A stretch of 64,000 bases of DNA from Vulcanimicrobiota bacterium (lineage in GTDB: Bacteria > Vulcanimicrobiota > Xenobia > Xenobiales > JADMJV01), in contig JAHBVR010000012.1 of assembly GCA_019637395.1 (NCBI GenBank), positions 1-64,000 on the forward strand. The letters are read 5' to 3'. This document shows positions 1-9,548 of this stretch, piece by piece (the first letter of the stretch is position 1; each line of letters starts with the position of its first letter). A program made the position numbers and the translations under genes. The notes under the pieces were generated by a model. That model searched no databases. It was not told the origin of the DNA and saw nothing but the letters and a program-made list of their open reading frames with translations.

Positions 1-1
1 A

Positions 2-79
2 GAGCAGTTGGATTACAACATCCTTTTCCGCTGGTTCCTCGACAGGTCCATGGACGAGGCCATCACCGAGCTGACCGAT
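2..79 (+). pseudogene. IS5-family transposase fragment (DUF772 region), cut by window edge
   Basis: The first frame reads EQLDYNILFRWFLDRSMDEA, which resembles the conserved segment near the N-terminal part of IS5-type transposases (usually QLDYNLLFRWFVGLSMDD). After about 25 residues the similarity stops and no DDE domain follows in any frame, so this looks like the broken edge of an insertion sequence whose other part lies upstream of the window. No inverted repeat could be recognised. I see no gene between about 124 and 406. The call rests on family memory of a short motif. Confidence 0.45.
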
Positions 80-406
80 GGCACGGGTGACCAGCAAGAA
101 GCTGTATTCCTGGTTAGGCGGGTCTATCGTGTGCGAACGCGATGGTCTGCAGACCGCTCATCGACCCCCCGCGACACCCCTCGCGAGATTTCGTGTTCGC
201 CGTCGGATTCAGATCCGACTTGCGGGCTCACAGGCAGAGCCTCCGAAATGGCCCTCCCGACCTGGTCGCAGGGGAGACCTCGGTGGATATTTCGCTGGCA
301 AATTGACCGCCGGGTCTGCAATACCGGACCGTGGGCGGAGGTCTTGCCGGAACAGTGCTGGCTGGGGTCCGCCTTTGCCTTCTTGCGGCGTGGCCCAGCA
401 ACAACG

Positions 407-550
407 TTAATCGTCCGCGTCTTCGTCTTCGTCCGCCCGGCTCGGGGTATTGGCCACCAGTTCGTGGGCCTTGGTTTCGATCTCTTGCTCCATCGCTTTC
501 CATTCCTTTTTTGCGCGTTCCACGGGCTTAATATCCTCGGGCTTTTCCAT
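407..550 (-). CDS. Small acidic hypothetical protein (47 aa)
   Basis: A 47-residue reading frame starts at ATG 550 and is preceded by a consensus ribosome-binding site (GGAGG, 9-nt spacing). That marks it as a real gene although it sits inside a longer open frame. The product is charged and helical (MEKPEDIKPVERAKKEW at the start) and ends in a Glu/Asp-rich tail (ADEDEDADD). It has no signal peptide, membrane segment or recognised domain. It is transcribed divergently from the FAD monooxygenase. Function unknown. Confidence 0.55.
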   Translation of the reverse strand: MEKPEDIKPVERAKKEWKAMEQEIETKAHELVANTPSRADEDEDADD

Positions 551-757
551 CGCATCAATCCTCCGTTCCCCCAATGTAGCCGAGCCGCCGCGCCCGACCC
601 AGGGCTGCGGGTCCCGGTGAGGACAGGATCGGAGTGCCGTTTTCATATTCCTTTCAGACTTTCTAAATATTATCTGAAGGTGAAAATCACGTCGATGCGG
701 GGGCATGTGCGATCTGTGCTGCCAGCCATGGCGGCCCCTCAAGCACGCGTGGAGAAG

Positions 758-1951
758 ATGAATGACCAGGTGCAGCTCTCGCTCACACCGCCTCAGTTCC
801 TCTTTCCCACCGCGAGCGCCGTCACGCGCCGCGTTATCGAGAATGCCCTGGTCATCGGCGGAGGACCGGCCGGGCTGGCCGCCGCCATCAAACTGGCCGA
901 GCGCGGCATGCAGGTGGTGATCCTGGAGATGCGCTCCCCCAATTATTCTCGGCCCCATCATCTCAACGCTCGGGAAGACACGCTCCATTCATTGCGCGAT
1001 CTGGGCGTTTACGAACAGGTTCGCCAGGCCTCGGGCTGGGAAGAACACCCCGTTTGCGAATCCAAATGGGAGCCTCTGCACGGCCAGGCCGATTTGACTC
1101 TTTCCGAGGCCTCGGTGGGCCAGGTGCGCATCAGTGATGTCGAGCGCGCGCTCTTTGAGAAGTCCAGAAGCATGGGCGTGCTGTTTTTGGAGGGTCAAAC
1201 GGCTGAACTGCAAGCCGGTGGTGACGGAATGTACTCGGTGGTGGCCCAGGCGGTGGCCGGTGGGCCGGCGGAGCCGATGGGAACGCCCGATCTGGTGGTG
1301 GTTGCGGACGGCGCCAACAGCCCCACGCGCCGGGCCTTAGGCATCGAATTCATCGAAGAATCCAGCCCCCGTTATTACTTGGGAGCCTTGATCGACAAGC
1401 CGATTGGACCGAATTTCCGCAAAGTGGGACTCCACCACGGGAACCAGTTGATTCATATGATGGCCACCGGCCATTCCAAATACCCCAGTACCTGGATCTC
1501 GGTGGAAGGTGACGCCCGCCTGCAGACCATGTCGGCCGAGGAGCGGGACCGCTATCTGGCCGAGCGGGGTTCGGTTTTGCTCAATCAAACCATCACGCCT
1601 CAGGACATCGGCTGGGGCGCGGGGCAGATGACCATCGTGCAAAACCGGCGAGCCCAGGAATGCACGGCCGGCGGCAACGTCATCTTGATCGGCGACGCTT
1701 TGCGCACCGGTTCAGTGTGGGTCAGCGGTGGCCTCAATCTGGCTCTGACCACCGATGTCTACAACCTCGAACAGGTGGTCGACAATATCAACATACGAGG
1801 CCTTTCGCGAGAGCAGGCTCTGGCGGACTACCATATCCGCAGCACGCTGGCCACCAAAGCCTGGCATGTGGCGGGGAGCGACGAGTTGGAAGGGCGCATC
1901 AAGCAGTTGGAGGACAACGTCACCTATATCTGCCTGCCTTCCGGGCCTTGA
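758..1951 (+). CDS. FAD-dependent monooxygenase (PHBH-like flavoprotein)
   Basis: About 397 aa. The N-terminal ADP-binding motif is clear (VIGGGPAGLAAAIKLAERG, then an acidic residue ending strand 2, VVILE). The middle DG motif is VVADGANSPTRRALG and the C-terminal FAD ribityl-binding motif is NVILIGDALRTG. These three fingerprints define class A flavoprotein monooxygenases, which hydroxylate small organic substrates using NAD(P)H and O2. ATG 758 has GGAG only 3 nt away; ATG 695 (after GAAGGTGA) and ATG 728 are alternative starts, and the extra residues carry no domain. The gene stands alone, and the substrate cannot be inferred. Confidence 0.8.
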   Translation: MNDQVQLSLTPPQFLFPTASAVTRRVIENALVIGGGPAGLAAAIKLAERGMQVVILEMRSPNYSRPHHLNAREDTLHSLRDLGVYEQVRQASGWEEHPVCESKWEPLHGQADLTLSEASVGQVRISDVERALFEKSRSMGVLFLEGQTAELQAGGDGMYSVVAQAVAGGPAEPMGTPDLVVVADGANSPTRRALGIEFIEESSPRYYLGALIDKPIGPNFRKVGLHHGNQLIHMMATGHSKYPSTWISVEGDARLQTMSAEERDRYLAERGSVLLNQTITPQDIGWGAGQMTIVQNRRAQECTAGGNVILIGDALRTGSVWVSGGLNLALTTDVYNLEQVVDNINIRGLSREQALADYHIRSTLATKAWHVAGSDELEGRIKQLEDNVTYICLPSGP

Positions 1952-2045
1952 GTAATTTTCGACCAGGTTTCGCTTTCGCGGGTGCGAGGGTAGTCCATGG
2001 GCACAGTCAGCAGGGGGTCAGGTTAATAGACACAGGTTTTCCTTT

Positions 2046-2876
2046 ATGCATTCAACCATCAAATTCCGGACGCGCTGCCTGGTGTTGCTCGTCCTCTTCC
2101 TCTCGATGCTCCTGATGGAGCTACAACAGCAACAAACCATCGCTCAATTCGAGCAGCGCAATCGGCAACTGGAAATCAGTCTGCGCCAACAACGCGAACA
2201 ACTCCAGGACGTCTCTCGTCTGGCGGAGGAGCAAACTCGCGAACTCTGGGCCGAGATCGAGAAACATCAGCTCGATCTGATGGCCGTGAGTCGCCTGCTC
2301 GAGCAAGGTCGTCCGCTGGTCCCGCGGCGCTCGCTGCTGGCGGCCCGCAGCGGGCGCCGCCAGCACCTGCGCCAGAGCTTTTTGGAACTGCGCCGCCTGG
2401 TGGACTGCCAGCAAAGCGAACTGAGCCGGCTCTCGCAGGCCGCCCGGGAAATGTTCCAGCGATCCATTCCCAGCGGCAGTCCCTGCGCCGGCGAGATGAC
2501 CTCGGGTTTCGGTTGCCGGGTGCATCCCATTTATGGTATCGGCAAGTTCCACCAGGGCTGCGATTTTACCGCCCCTTACTCCACCAAAATATTCGCCACC
2601 GCGGACGGTGTGGTGCTGCGCAGCGACTGGCTGGGAGGCTACGGCAAGGTGGTGGAGTTACAGCATCCCAGTGGACTGTGCACGCTTTACGCTCATTGCG
2701 ACGAGCTCAAGGTTGCCAAAGGTCAGAAAGTCCACAAGGGCGCCTGGATCGCCACCGTCGGCCAGACCGGTCTGGCCAGCGGACCGCATTGCCACTACGA
2801 AGTGCACCGCGACGGCAAGCAAATCGACCCCCAGCCTTTCCTGGCCTCGGCGCCAAGGGGCACCGCTTCCCTGTAA
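2046..2876 (+). CDS. Membrane-anchored M23 family metallopeptidase
   Basis: 276 aa. One N-terminal hydrophobic segment (about residues 9-24, LVLLVLFLSMLLM) is followed by a long Gln/Glu-rich coiled coil (about 26-80 and 105-140) and a C-terminal lysostaphin-type M23 domain (about 150-268). The zinc ligands are visible as HQGCD (HxxxD) and HCHYE (HxH), so the active site is complete. This architecture is typical of envelope proteins that cut peptidoglycan cross-links or activate amidases, as EnvC or NlpD do when degenerate. Here the motif is intact, so direct endopeptidase activity is likely. No partner gene is adjacent. Confidence 0.85.
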   Translation: MHSTIKFRTRCLVLLVLFLSMLLMELQQQQTIAQFEQRNRQLEISLRQQREQLQDVSRLAEEQTRELWAEIEKHQLDLMAVSRLLEQGRPLVPRRSLLAARSGRRQHLRQSFLELRRLVDCQQSELSRLSQAAREMFQRSIPSGSPCAGEMTSGFGCRVHPIYGIGKFHQGCDFTAPYSTKIFATADGVVLRSDWLGGYGKVVELQHPSGLCTLYAHCDELKVAKGQKVHKGAWIATVGQTGLASGPHCHYEVHRDGKQIDPQPFLASAPRGTASL

Positions 2877-2961
2877 GTCACAGAACGATGCTTTCTTGCC
2901 GGGATAAGCACGGAGTGCGCCCTGGGAAGTGGCGGCCTTGACTCCGGAATGAGCCGGGTCG

Positions 2962-3774
2962 GTGCCGGGTAGTGGCCGCCGATGGATCGGTGGCCTATTG
3001 CGCCAAGATGCCGGAGGTGGGGCTGCCGAGTTGGGAGCTTCGCGGGTGAATCCCAAGCTTCTACTGAAATTGGGGGCCAGGCTTTGGCGGGATCCGGCTG
3101 GTTTTGGGCATTCCGGGGTGTGCCGGGGGAAGCGCCGGAGTGGCCGGAGAGCGAGGCCCGGGAGCTTCTGGGGGGCGCACGGATGGGAAGGGCGGAAGCG
3201 TGTGGCTGACCGAGGCCGGGGAGCGGGCCGAGGATATTCCGCTGGCGGCGGCGGCCCGCTATCCTGGGTGGTGACGGAGAAAGACGATCTGCTCAAGGAC
3301 ACCGCCAGGATTTGCCGCGAGCTGGGCCTGACCCATTACCACCTGGGGGGACAGCCCTCGCGTCTGCGCACGGAATACCTGGCGTCCCGATTGCGGGAGG
3401 GCACTCAGGCGCCGCTCCAGGTGATCGCTTTTGTGGACTACGACGAGGGCGGCTGGACCATCGGCAAGGCCGTGGTGAAGCAGTTGCTAGCCCTGGGCGT
3501 GACGGTGGAGCGGTTGGATTTTCTGCTCCGGGAGGAATACTTCACCCCGGAGGAAGTACGGCTCTACGCGCATCCCTGCAAGTCGAAGACCAAGGCGCTC
3601 CGAACCCTGGCCCGACTTTGGGTGGAAAGCGGCGGGGGCATTCGGGGGGAGGCGCTGGGCATTCACGCCAGCCACGTGAAGCCGTTCAAGCGGGTGCAGA
3701 AGCTGTTTCTGGACTTGCTGGCCGGGAAGAAGTTTGACACTCCCCCCTCGATTTGCTACCTTCCAGGGGTCTGA
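2962..3774 (+). pseudogene. Broken Toprim-type gene (topoisomerase VI A/Spo11-like C-terminus)
   Basis: The last ~170 codons (from WVVTEKDDLLKD near 3270) read as a coherent protein with an acidic Toprim-like motif, IAFVDYDEGGWTIGKAVVKQ, as in Topo VI A/Spo11 Toprim domains (VDxDxxG). Upstream the coherent sequence changes frame: VWLTEAGERAEDIPLAAAAR (near 3200-3260) is in another frame that hits a stop just before WVVTEKD. The N-terminal part of the open frame is low-complexity Gly/Arg translation. I therefore read it as frameshifted and truncated. Its stop codon lies immediately before the first base of tRNA-Arg. Confidence 0.45.
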
Positions 3775-3850
3775 CTCCGCGTAGCTCAGGGGATAGAGCG
3801 GCCGCCTCCTAAGCGGCAGGTCGTTGGTTCGATTCCAATCGTGGAGGCCA
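3775..3850 (+). tRNA. tRNA-Arg (anticodon CCT)
   Basis: The cloverleaf folds by eye. The acceptor stem is CTCCGCG with CGTGGAG (one G-T pair), the D stem GCTC/GAGC, and the anticodon stem GCCGC/GCGGC with loop CTCCTAA, giving anticodon CCT. The T stem is GTTGG/CCAAT with loop TTCGATT. Discriminator G and CCA are encoded at 3847-3850. Anticodon CCT reads AGG arginine codons. Confidence 0.95.
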
Positions 3851-3899
3851 TAAGCCGTCCGGCGTGAGCCGGCGGCTCTTGTTTTTCGAGAGGTCCGCA

Positions 3900-5204
3900 A
3901 TGTCCGAGACAGAGCCCCCAGAGCCATCCGAGGCTCCCTGGACGCGCCAGCACTGGCTGCTGCTGGGCGCCATTCTGTTGATCGGTCTTTTCATGCGCGT
4001 CTGTCTGTTGGGATTTCCGCCCAACAAGTTCTTCGACGAGATCTACTATGTGGACGCCGCCAACGATTACTTAAAGGGCATCGCCGACGCCAACTCGGTG
4101 CATCCGCCCCTGGCCAAGATGCAGTTGGCCGCCACCATTTTGCTTTTTGACGTGGCCAAGCTCCATGGGCTGACCAGTTTAGAAAACACGGTGGGATGGC
4201 GTCTGGCTCCCGCTCTGGCGGGAGTGGGCACGGTGGGTTTGACGGCCTGGCTGGCCTTTGTGCTGCTGCGCCGGCCCCGGACGGCTTTGCTGGCGGCCGC
4301 GCTGGTAGCCGTAGAACATCTGTCGGTGGCCGAATCCAGGATCTGCACGCTCGACAGTATCCAGGCTTTCTGGATCATGCTGGGAATTTGCTGCGGAGCC
4401 GAGCGCATCTGGCGGAGTGAAGACGATAAATGGCTGTGGTTCTCGGCCATGGCTTTGGGAGTGGCCACCGGCTGCAAATGGAACGGGCTCTTCGCGGCCG
4501 CCGGTGTGGTGCTGGGATTGTGGACCATTCGCGTGGGCGCTTTGCCCAAATCGCATCCCCTCAAGGTTTTTTTCCTCTATGCGCTGGTCATTCCGGCTAT
4601 CTACGCGGCCGCCTATATCCCCTTCGCGCGCACCCTGCCTCCGGCCAGGCAAACGGTCGGCCAGGTCTTCTCCGAAGTGAAAGCCCAGCACATCCGCATG
4701 TGGAAGTTCCGCAAAGATCCCAAACAATTCAAGCACCAGTATCTGAGCCCCATGTGGCAGTGGCCCTTCGTCATCCGGCCCATCTGGTTTCACTTTCGTA
4801 GCGAGCCCAGCCATACGTGCAGCGGCATCGTGGCCTTCGGGATGGTGCCCTTCTACTGGCTGTCGGTCTATCTGTTGCTGGAATGCCTGGCCGGCGCCTG
4901 GACCCGCGAATATTGGGACCCGGCCGGACAATTCTTATTCCTCACCTATGGCACGCAATATTTTCTCTGGGTCAGCAGTTGGACCGGCTTTTTTTACTAT
5001 ATGTTGCCCATGGTGCCGCTCATGGCCGTGGCCGTGGCCCGCCAGTTGGACCACTGGTTGGGCTACCAGCCAACGCGCAAGTACGCGATCGGTTTTCTGG
5101 TCGTGCTGGCCGTCATGACGCTGCTCTATTTCCCCTTTATGTGCGGCCTGACCGTGCCCTACAAATACTTCCAGGCCTTATTCTTCGCCCCATCCTGGGT
5201 CTAA
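3900..5204 (+). CDS. GT39-type protein mannosyltransferase (PMT family)
   Basis: 434 aa, polytopic membrane protein. The first luminal/periplasmic loop carries the family hallmark FFDEIYYVDAANDYL, with the acidic DE motif after the first membrane helix, followed by HPPLAKM. Both are diagnostic of dolichyl-phosphate-mannose-protein mannosyltransferases, which transfer mannose from a lipid-linked donor to Ser/Thr of exported proteins. About 9-10 further hydrophobic segments follow. ATG 3900 was chosen over the in-frame start at 3864 because a GAGAGG box lies 6 nt upstream and the earlier codons overlap the tRNA trailer. Confidence 0.85.
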   Translation: MSETEPPEPSEAPWTRQHWLLLGAILLIGLFMRVCLLGFPPNKFFDEIYYVDAANDYLKGIADANSVHPPLAKMQLAATILLFDVAKLHGLTSLENTVGWRLAPALAGVGTVGLTAWLAFVLLRRPRTALLAAALVAVEHLSVAESRICTLDSIQAFWIMLGICCGAERIWRSEDDKWLWFSAMALGVATGCKWNGLFAAAGVVLGLWTIRVGALPKSHPLKVFFLYALVIPAIYAAAYIPFARTLPPARQTVGQVFSEVKAQHIRMWKFRKDPKQFKHQYLSPMWQWPFVIRPIWFHFRSEPSHTCSGIVAFGMVPFYWLSVYLLLECLAGAWTREYWDPAGQFLFLTYGTQYFLWVSSWTGFFYYMLPMVPLMAVAVARQLDHWLGYQPTRKYAIGFLVVLAVMTLLYFPFMCGLTVPYKYFQALFFAPSWV

Positions 5205-5229
5205 CCGAGTGTGCAGGGGGAGACGGCAG

Positions 5230-5259
5230 CCCCCCCCTTGCTCCTCTTGCAGGGGGGGG
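5230..5259 (+). other. Strong C8/G8 hairpin between mannosyltransferase and kinase genes
   Basis: Eight C (5230-5237) pair with eight G (5252-5259), with an inner TGC/GCA extension around a TCCTCTT loop. There is no T-run after it, so it is not a standard intrinsic terminator. It lies about 25 nt before the kinase start and could affect transcript stability or translation of that gene. Function is inference. Confidence 0.45.
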
Positions 5260-5284
5260 ACAGAGGGAGACGAAGGCCGCACCC

Positions 5285-7792
5285 GTGCGCGGCAACCAGT
5301 TTATCAGCATCAATATCAAGCTCGCGCTGGCTATCGTACCGCTCATTCTCGTCTTCATGGGTTTCAATTTCGTGGTCATCCTCGACCATGAACAGGACAT
5401 CCTGAAGCAACAGACGGAACGGCGCGCCATTTCATTGGCGACTACGCTGGCCATCGTGTCGGCCGACGCCCTGCGCACCTTTACCGAATATCAGTTGCAG
5501 CAGAACGCCGTGCAGTTCGCCAAGGACAGCGATATCGTCAGCGTGGCCATTCTGGACAGTCAAAACAAAGTGCTGGCTCACAATATCGCCAGCGAGCGCG
5601 GCAAAACCGAGGACTCCGCCAGCGCCGAAGAGGCCCGCGCCAGCACCAGCTACATGCTCCACTACGCTCAGCAAAACAAGCGGCGGGTGCTGGAAGTCTA
5701 TCATCCTATCAGCATCGACCAGAAGCGCCGGGGCACGGTGCAGATCGTCGTTTCCATGGATGCCATGGACCAGGCGCTGGCCCGCTCGCAGCGTTATTTG
5801 ACCGGACTGACCATGGTGCTGCTCTCGGGCGCGGTGGTCTTTGTGGGCTTCCTGGCCCGCTGGTTCTCCCAGCCGCTGTTGACGCTGGCTCTGGTGGCCC
5901 GCCGGCTCTCCAAGGGCGAACTGCAGACGCGTGCTCAGGTCACCTCCTTTGACGAAGTAGGTGTGCTGGGCACCGCCCTCAACCACATGGCCTCGCGCCT
6001 GGAAGGCATGATCGAGCGCGAGAAAGCGGCTCGCCAGGAGTTGCAGCAACGAGTCACCTCCCTGCTGGAATTTACCGACCGGGTGGTAGCCGGCGACCTC
6101 AAAGGCCAGGCCGAGGCCGGCCAGGACGACGAAATGGGCCGGCTCACCCTGGCCGTCAACGAAATGGTGCGCCACCTGCGCATCATTCTTGAAGACGAGC
6201 GTTCGGTGCGCGAGAACCTGGAGCGCAGCCGGGCCGAATTGGAAGACGCCAACGAGAAACTCAAAGAACTCGACCAGATGAAGAGCGAGTTCCTCAACAC
6301 CGTCAGCCACGAGTTGCGCACTCCGCTCACGGCCATCAAGGCCTTTGCCGAAATTTTGCTGGACAACGAGGGCGAAGATCAGGAAACCCAGATGGAATTC
6401 CTGGGTATCATCAATAAAGAAGCCGACCGCCTGACCCGCTTGATCAACAACCTGCTCGATCTTTCGCGCATCGAAGCCGGTCGCATGAACTGGCATTTCG
6501 AGCCCTCCGATCTGGAAGAGCTGTGCAACAACGCCTTTGCCACCCTCAAACCGGCCGCCGACAAAAAAGAAGTCGTTTACCAGGCCGAACACCTGGGGGG
6601 GACCCTGCCGGTCCACTGCGATTTTGACAAGATGCAGCAAGTTTTCACCAACTTGATCGGCAACGCTCTGAAGTTTACCCCCAGCGGCGGCAGCGTCACC
6701 ATTTCTTCGCGCCGGGTGGGAGACAAAGCCGAGGTGGTGGTATCCGATAGCGGCATGGGCATCGCCCCCGAATTCCACGCCAAGATTTTTGAGAAGTTCG
6801 GCCAGGTGGACACCTCCGAGACCCGTGAAATCAAAGGTTCCGGTCTGGGTCTACCGATCGCGCGCAGCATCGTGGAAGCCCATAAGGGCACGCTCACGGT
6901 GGACAGCGAGGCCGGCAAAGGTGCGCGCTTTATTGTGCGCCTACCCCTGTTCGGGGTGGAAGGGGCCAGCAGCAACCCGCGCCCCGAAGCTCCGGCCGTG
7001 GGTGAGGTGCCGCAGCATCTGCCGGCCTACCAGCGGACCGTGCTGGTGGTCGATGACGAGCCGAGTATCCGCCGCTTCCTGCGCCACCTCTTGGAACAAG
7101 AGGGCTATGATGTGCTCGAAGCCGGCTCCGGCAAAGAAGCGCTGACCCGCTGTGAGCGGGAGAACCCTGACCTGGTGCTGCTGGATCTGCGCTTGCCCGA
7201 CATGACGGGCTTTGAAATCCTCAGCGAGCTCAAGAAGCGGCCGCAGACCAACCACATCCCGGTGGTCATTCTCTCGATCGTGCAGGACCGCGAAGAAGGC
7301 TTCCGTCTGGGAGCCAGCGACTACCTGACCAAGCCGGTGGACCGCGATAAACTGATGGAGCGTATCCAGCGCCTGATCGGCTCCCAAAATAAAGCCAATA
7401 TTCTGGTGGTGGAAGACGATCCTTCGGTGCAGCGCGCCCTGCAGGCCATTTTGGAGAACCACAATTATTCGGTCAAGGCCGTTTTTTCCGCCGAAGACGC
7501 CCTGCTCACCCTCAAAGAATGGCACCCGTCCTTGATTTTGCTGGATTTAATGCTGCCCGGACTGAGCGGTAACGATTTCCTCAAGGAATTGAAAGAAAAT
7601 CCAGACTGGGAACAACTACCGGTGGTGGTGCTCACGGCCGCGGACTCTGATTCGCGCAGCGAAGCCAAGCTTTTAGGCGCCCACAGCGTGGTGGGCAAAC
7701 CCTTTATCGAAAACGAGCTGACCGGTCTGATCCGGGGAATTTTCGAAGGGGAGATTTTCCAACAAGGCGAAAGGCCTGCCGACGGAGGATGA
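5285..7792 (+). CDS. Hybrid sensor histidine kinase with two receiver domains
   Basis: About 835 aa from GTG 5285, which follows a GAAGG box at 8-nt spacing. Order of parts: transmembrane helix 1 (residues ~10-32), periplasmic sensor (~33-175), helix 2 (~180-200), HAMP (~200-255), a second HAMP-like stretch and coiled coil, and HisKA with the phospho-acceptor His in NTVSHELRTPLTAIKAF. The HATPase has N box GNALKFTPSGG, G1 SDSGMGIAPE and G2 GSGLGLPIARS. Two receivers follow, TVLVVDDEPS...LLDLRLPD and NILVVEDDPS...LLDLMLPG, each with its phospho-Asp and a later Lys. Downstream come a stand-alone receiver, a GAF-GGDEF protein and a DctP-like protein, so it probably feeds a phosphorelay and c-di-GMP output. 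Confidence 0.9.
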   Translation: MRGNQFISINIKLALAIVPLILVFMGFNFVVILDHEQDILKQQTERRAISLATTLAIVSADALRTFTEYQLQQNAVQFAKDSDIVSVAILDSQNKVLAHNIASERGKTEDSASAEEARASTSYMLHYAQQNKRRVLEVYHPISIDQKRRGTVQIVVSMDAMDQALARSQRYLTGLTMVLLSGAVVFVGFLARWFSQPLLTLALVARRLSKGELQTRAQVTSFDEVGVLGTALNHMASRLEGMIEREKAARQELQQRVTSLLEFTDRVVAGDLKGQAEAGQDDEMGRLTLAVNEMVRHLRIILEDERSVRENLERSRAELEDANEKLKELDQMKSEFLNTVSHELRTPLTAIKAFAEILLDNEGEDQETQMEFLGIINKEADRLTRLINNLLDLSRIEAGRMNWHFEPSDLEELCNNAFATLKPAADKKEVVYQAEHLGGTLPVHCDFDKMQQVFTNLIGNALKFTPSGGSVTISSRRVGDKAEVVVSDSGMGIAPEFHAKIFEKFGQVDTSETREIKGSGLGLPIARSIVEAHKGTLTVDSEAGKGARFIVRLPLFGVEGASSNPRPEAPAVGEVPQHLPAYQRTVLVVDDEPSIRRFLRHLLEQEGYDVLEAGSGKEALTRCERENPDLVLLDLRLPDMTGFEILSELKKRPQTNHIPVVILSIVQDREEGFRLGASDYLTKPVDRDKLMERIQRLIGSQNKANILVVEDDPSVQRALQAILENHNYSVKAVFSAEDALLTLKEWHPSLILLDLMLPGLSGNDFLKELKENPDWEQLPVVVLTAADSDSRSEAKLLGAHSVVGKPFIENELTGLIRGIFEGEIFQQGERPADGG

Positions 7793-7793
7793 C

Positions 7794-8162
7794 TTGGGAA
7801 AAACAATCCTGGTCGCGGATGATGAACCAGCGGTTCTAAGGTCGCTGGAGTTCATCCTCAAAAAAGAAGGTTATCGCGTTCTGACCGCCGTCAACGGCCA
7901 GGAAGCCTATGATCAGGCCAGCGCCAATTTGCCGGATCTGGTGCTGCTCGACGTGCAGATGCCGCGTATGGATGGTAATCAGGTTTGCCGCCAGTTGCGC
8001 GAGACACCCGCCAGTTCCAATCTCTACATCATTATGATTACGGCCAAAGGCCAGGAGTCGGACCGCGTCAACAGCATGGAATCGGGCGCCAACGAATATA
8101 TCACCAAGCCCTTTTCGCCGCGCAAGGTCATCGCCCGAGTGAAAGAGATCCTGGGCGAGTAA
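7794..8162 (+). CDS. Single-domain response regulator (CheY-like)
   Basis: 122 aa, only a receiver domain. The acidic pair is in VADDEP, the phospho-acceptor Asp in LVLLDVQMPRMDG, the conserved Thr in IIMITAKG and the conserved Lys in YITKPFSP. The start is TTG 7794: GGAGG lies 5 nt upstream and overlaps the end of the kinase gene, and no ATG is available in frame. With no output domain it should act by protein contact or as a phosphorelay intermediate between the upstream hybrid kinase and another protein. Confidence 0.9.
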   Translation: MGKTILVADDEPAVLRSLEFILKKEGYRVLTAVNGQEAYDQASANLPDLVLLDVQMPRMDGNQVCRQLRETPASSNLYIIMITAKGQESDRVNSMESGANEYITKPFSPRKVIARVKEILGE

Positions 8163-8165
8163 ACG

Positions 8166-9548
8166 ATGCCCCCGCAGGTCGAGACTCACCTGGAATTACT
8201 GTTGGAGCCCACCCTGCTGGACGGTCTCAATCAATCCTTCGCGAACCTGGGCGTGGGTTGGGTAGTCCGCCAGATGGACGGCCAGCTCTATTCTCCGTGG
8301 CCCACGCACATCGCCGGCCAGGAATGGCTGGCCCAAATCCCTTTGCTTTCGGGTTCACACCGCTGGGCCGAGGGCGAGGCCGTCCAGAAGCTGGTGGAGA
8401 TTGCCGCCGGTCCGTTGGCCTGGGTTTGCGAACTGCGCAACTCTCAGAGCAGCGCTCCCAGCCTGATCGACCACGCCGCCGATCTTCTGAAACGCGAGAG
8501 CAGCTTGCGCTATGAACTCCAGAGTACGCTGGAAGAACTGATTTCCAAATATGAAGAACTGACGGTGGTCTATGATAGCGCCGAAACCATCGTCAGCATC
8601 ACGGACCTGGACGGCATGGCCCAGCGCATTCTGGATGAAGCCGCCGATTTGCTGGATGTCGACCACGCTTCCTTGATGCTGGTGGAAAAGGACCGCCTGG
8701 TGGTGAAAGCGGCCCGCGGAGCCCGCAAAGATCTGGTGAACTCCAGTCTGCCGCTGGACGCCGACCAGATCTCCGGCCACGTGGCCCGCGAAGGCAAGCC
8801 GGTGCTGGTCGAGGATCTGGCCACCGACTCCACTTTCGGGCGCGGCAGCCGCGAGGAAGACGCCGCCCGCTCGCTCTGCTCGGTCCCTCTGCAGGTGCGC
8901 GGCTCGGTGCTGGGCGTGCTCAACGTCAATCACAAGCGCAGCGGCGACCCTTTCAACTCCGGCGACCTGAAACTTCTGATGGCTCTCGGCTCTCTGGCCG
9001 CCATCTCCATTCAGAACGCGCGCACTTACCAGAACGCCATCACCGACCGCCTGACCAATCTCTATAACTATGGCTACTTCCGCGAGCAACTGGAGCGTTT
9101 CCTGGAAACCGCCCGCCAGGAGGAGTCGACCGTCAGCATGATCATGTTCGACATCGACCACTTCAAGAATTTCAACGACGTCAACGGCCACGACCTGGCC
9201 AACGTGGCCCTGGTGGGAGTGGCCTCGCTGTGCGTGGCCAATTCCCGCCAGCAAGGCGACCGCATGCCCGATCTGGTGGCTCGCTACGGAGGTGAGGAGT
9301 TCATGATCCTGCTGCAGGGCATCTCGAAAACCGATGCTTACCTGACGGCCGAGCGCATTCGCAAGCAGGTCGAGTCCACTCACTACGAGGGGGGACAAAA
9401 TCAGCCCATGGGGAAACTTACCATCAGCATGGGTGTAGCCAATTTCCCTGAGGATGCCGAGAACTCCGAAGCCTTGATCAAACAGGCCGACCAGGCTCTG
9501 TATAAGGCCAAACGAGCCGGGCGCAACAATGTCCAGCTCGCCGGCTGA
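8166..9548 (+). CDS. GAF domain diguanylate cyclase (GGDEF)
   Basis: 460 aa. There is an N-terminal region of ~115 residues without a known domain, a short coiled linker, a GAF domain (~135-285, SITDLDGMAQRILDEAADLL onwards) and a C-terminal GGDEF domain (~290-460). The active-site loop is RYGGEEF, a functional GGEEF variant, and the metal-binding MFDIDHFKNFND is intact, so it should make c-di-GMP from two GTP. No RxxD inhibitory site is seen at the usual place before GGEEF. It starts 3 nt after the response regulator and overlaps the next gene by 20 nt. Confidence 0.88.
   Translation: MPPQVETHLELLLEPTLLDGLNQSFANLGVGWVVRQMDGQLYSPWPTHIAGQEWLAQIPLLSGSHRWAEGEAVQKLVEIAAGPLAWVCELRNSQSSAPSLIDHAADLLKRESSLRYELQSTLEELISKYEELTVVYDSAETIVSITDLDGMAQRILDEAADLLDVDHASLMLVEKDRLVVKAARGARKDLVNSSLPLDADQISGHVAREGKPVLVEDLATDSTFGRGSREEDAARSLCSVPLQVRGSVLGVLNVNHKRSGDPFNSGDLKLLMALGSLAAISIQNARTYQNAITDRLTNLYNYGYFREQLERFLETARQEESTVSMIMFDIDHFKNFNDVNGHDLANVALVGVASLCVANSRQQGDRMPDLVARYGGEEFMILLQGISKTDAYLTAERIRKQVESTHYEGGQNQPMGKLTISMGVANFPEDAENSEALIKQADQALYKAKRAGRNNVQLAG

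Noticed and set aside
5230-5259. Intrinsic terminator
   Set aside because: Hairpin is strong but no T-run follows and the next gene is 25 nt downstream.
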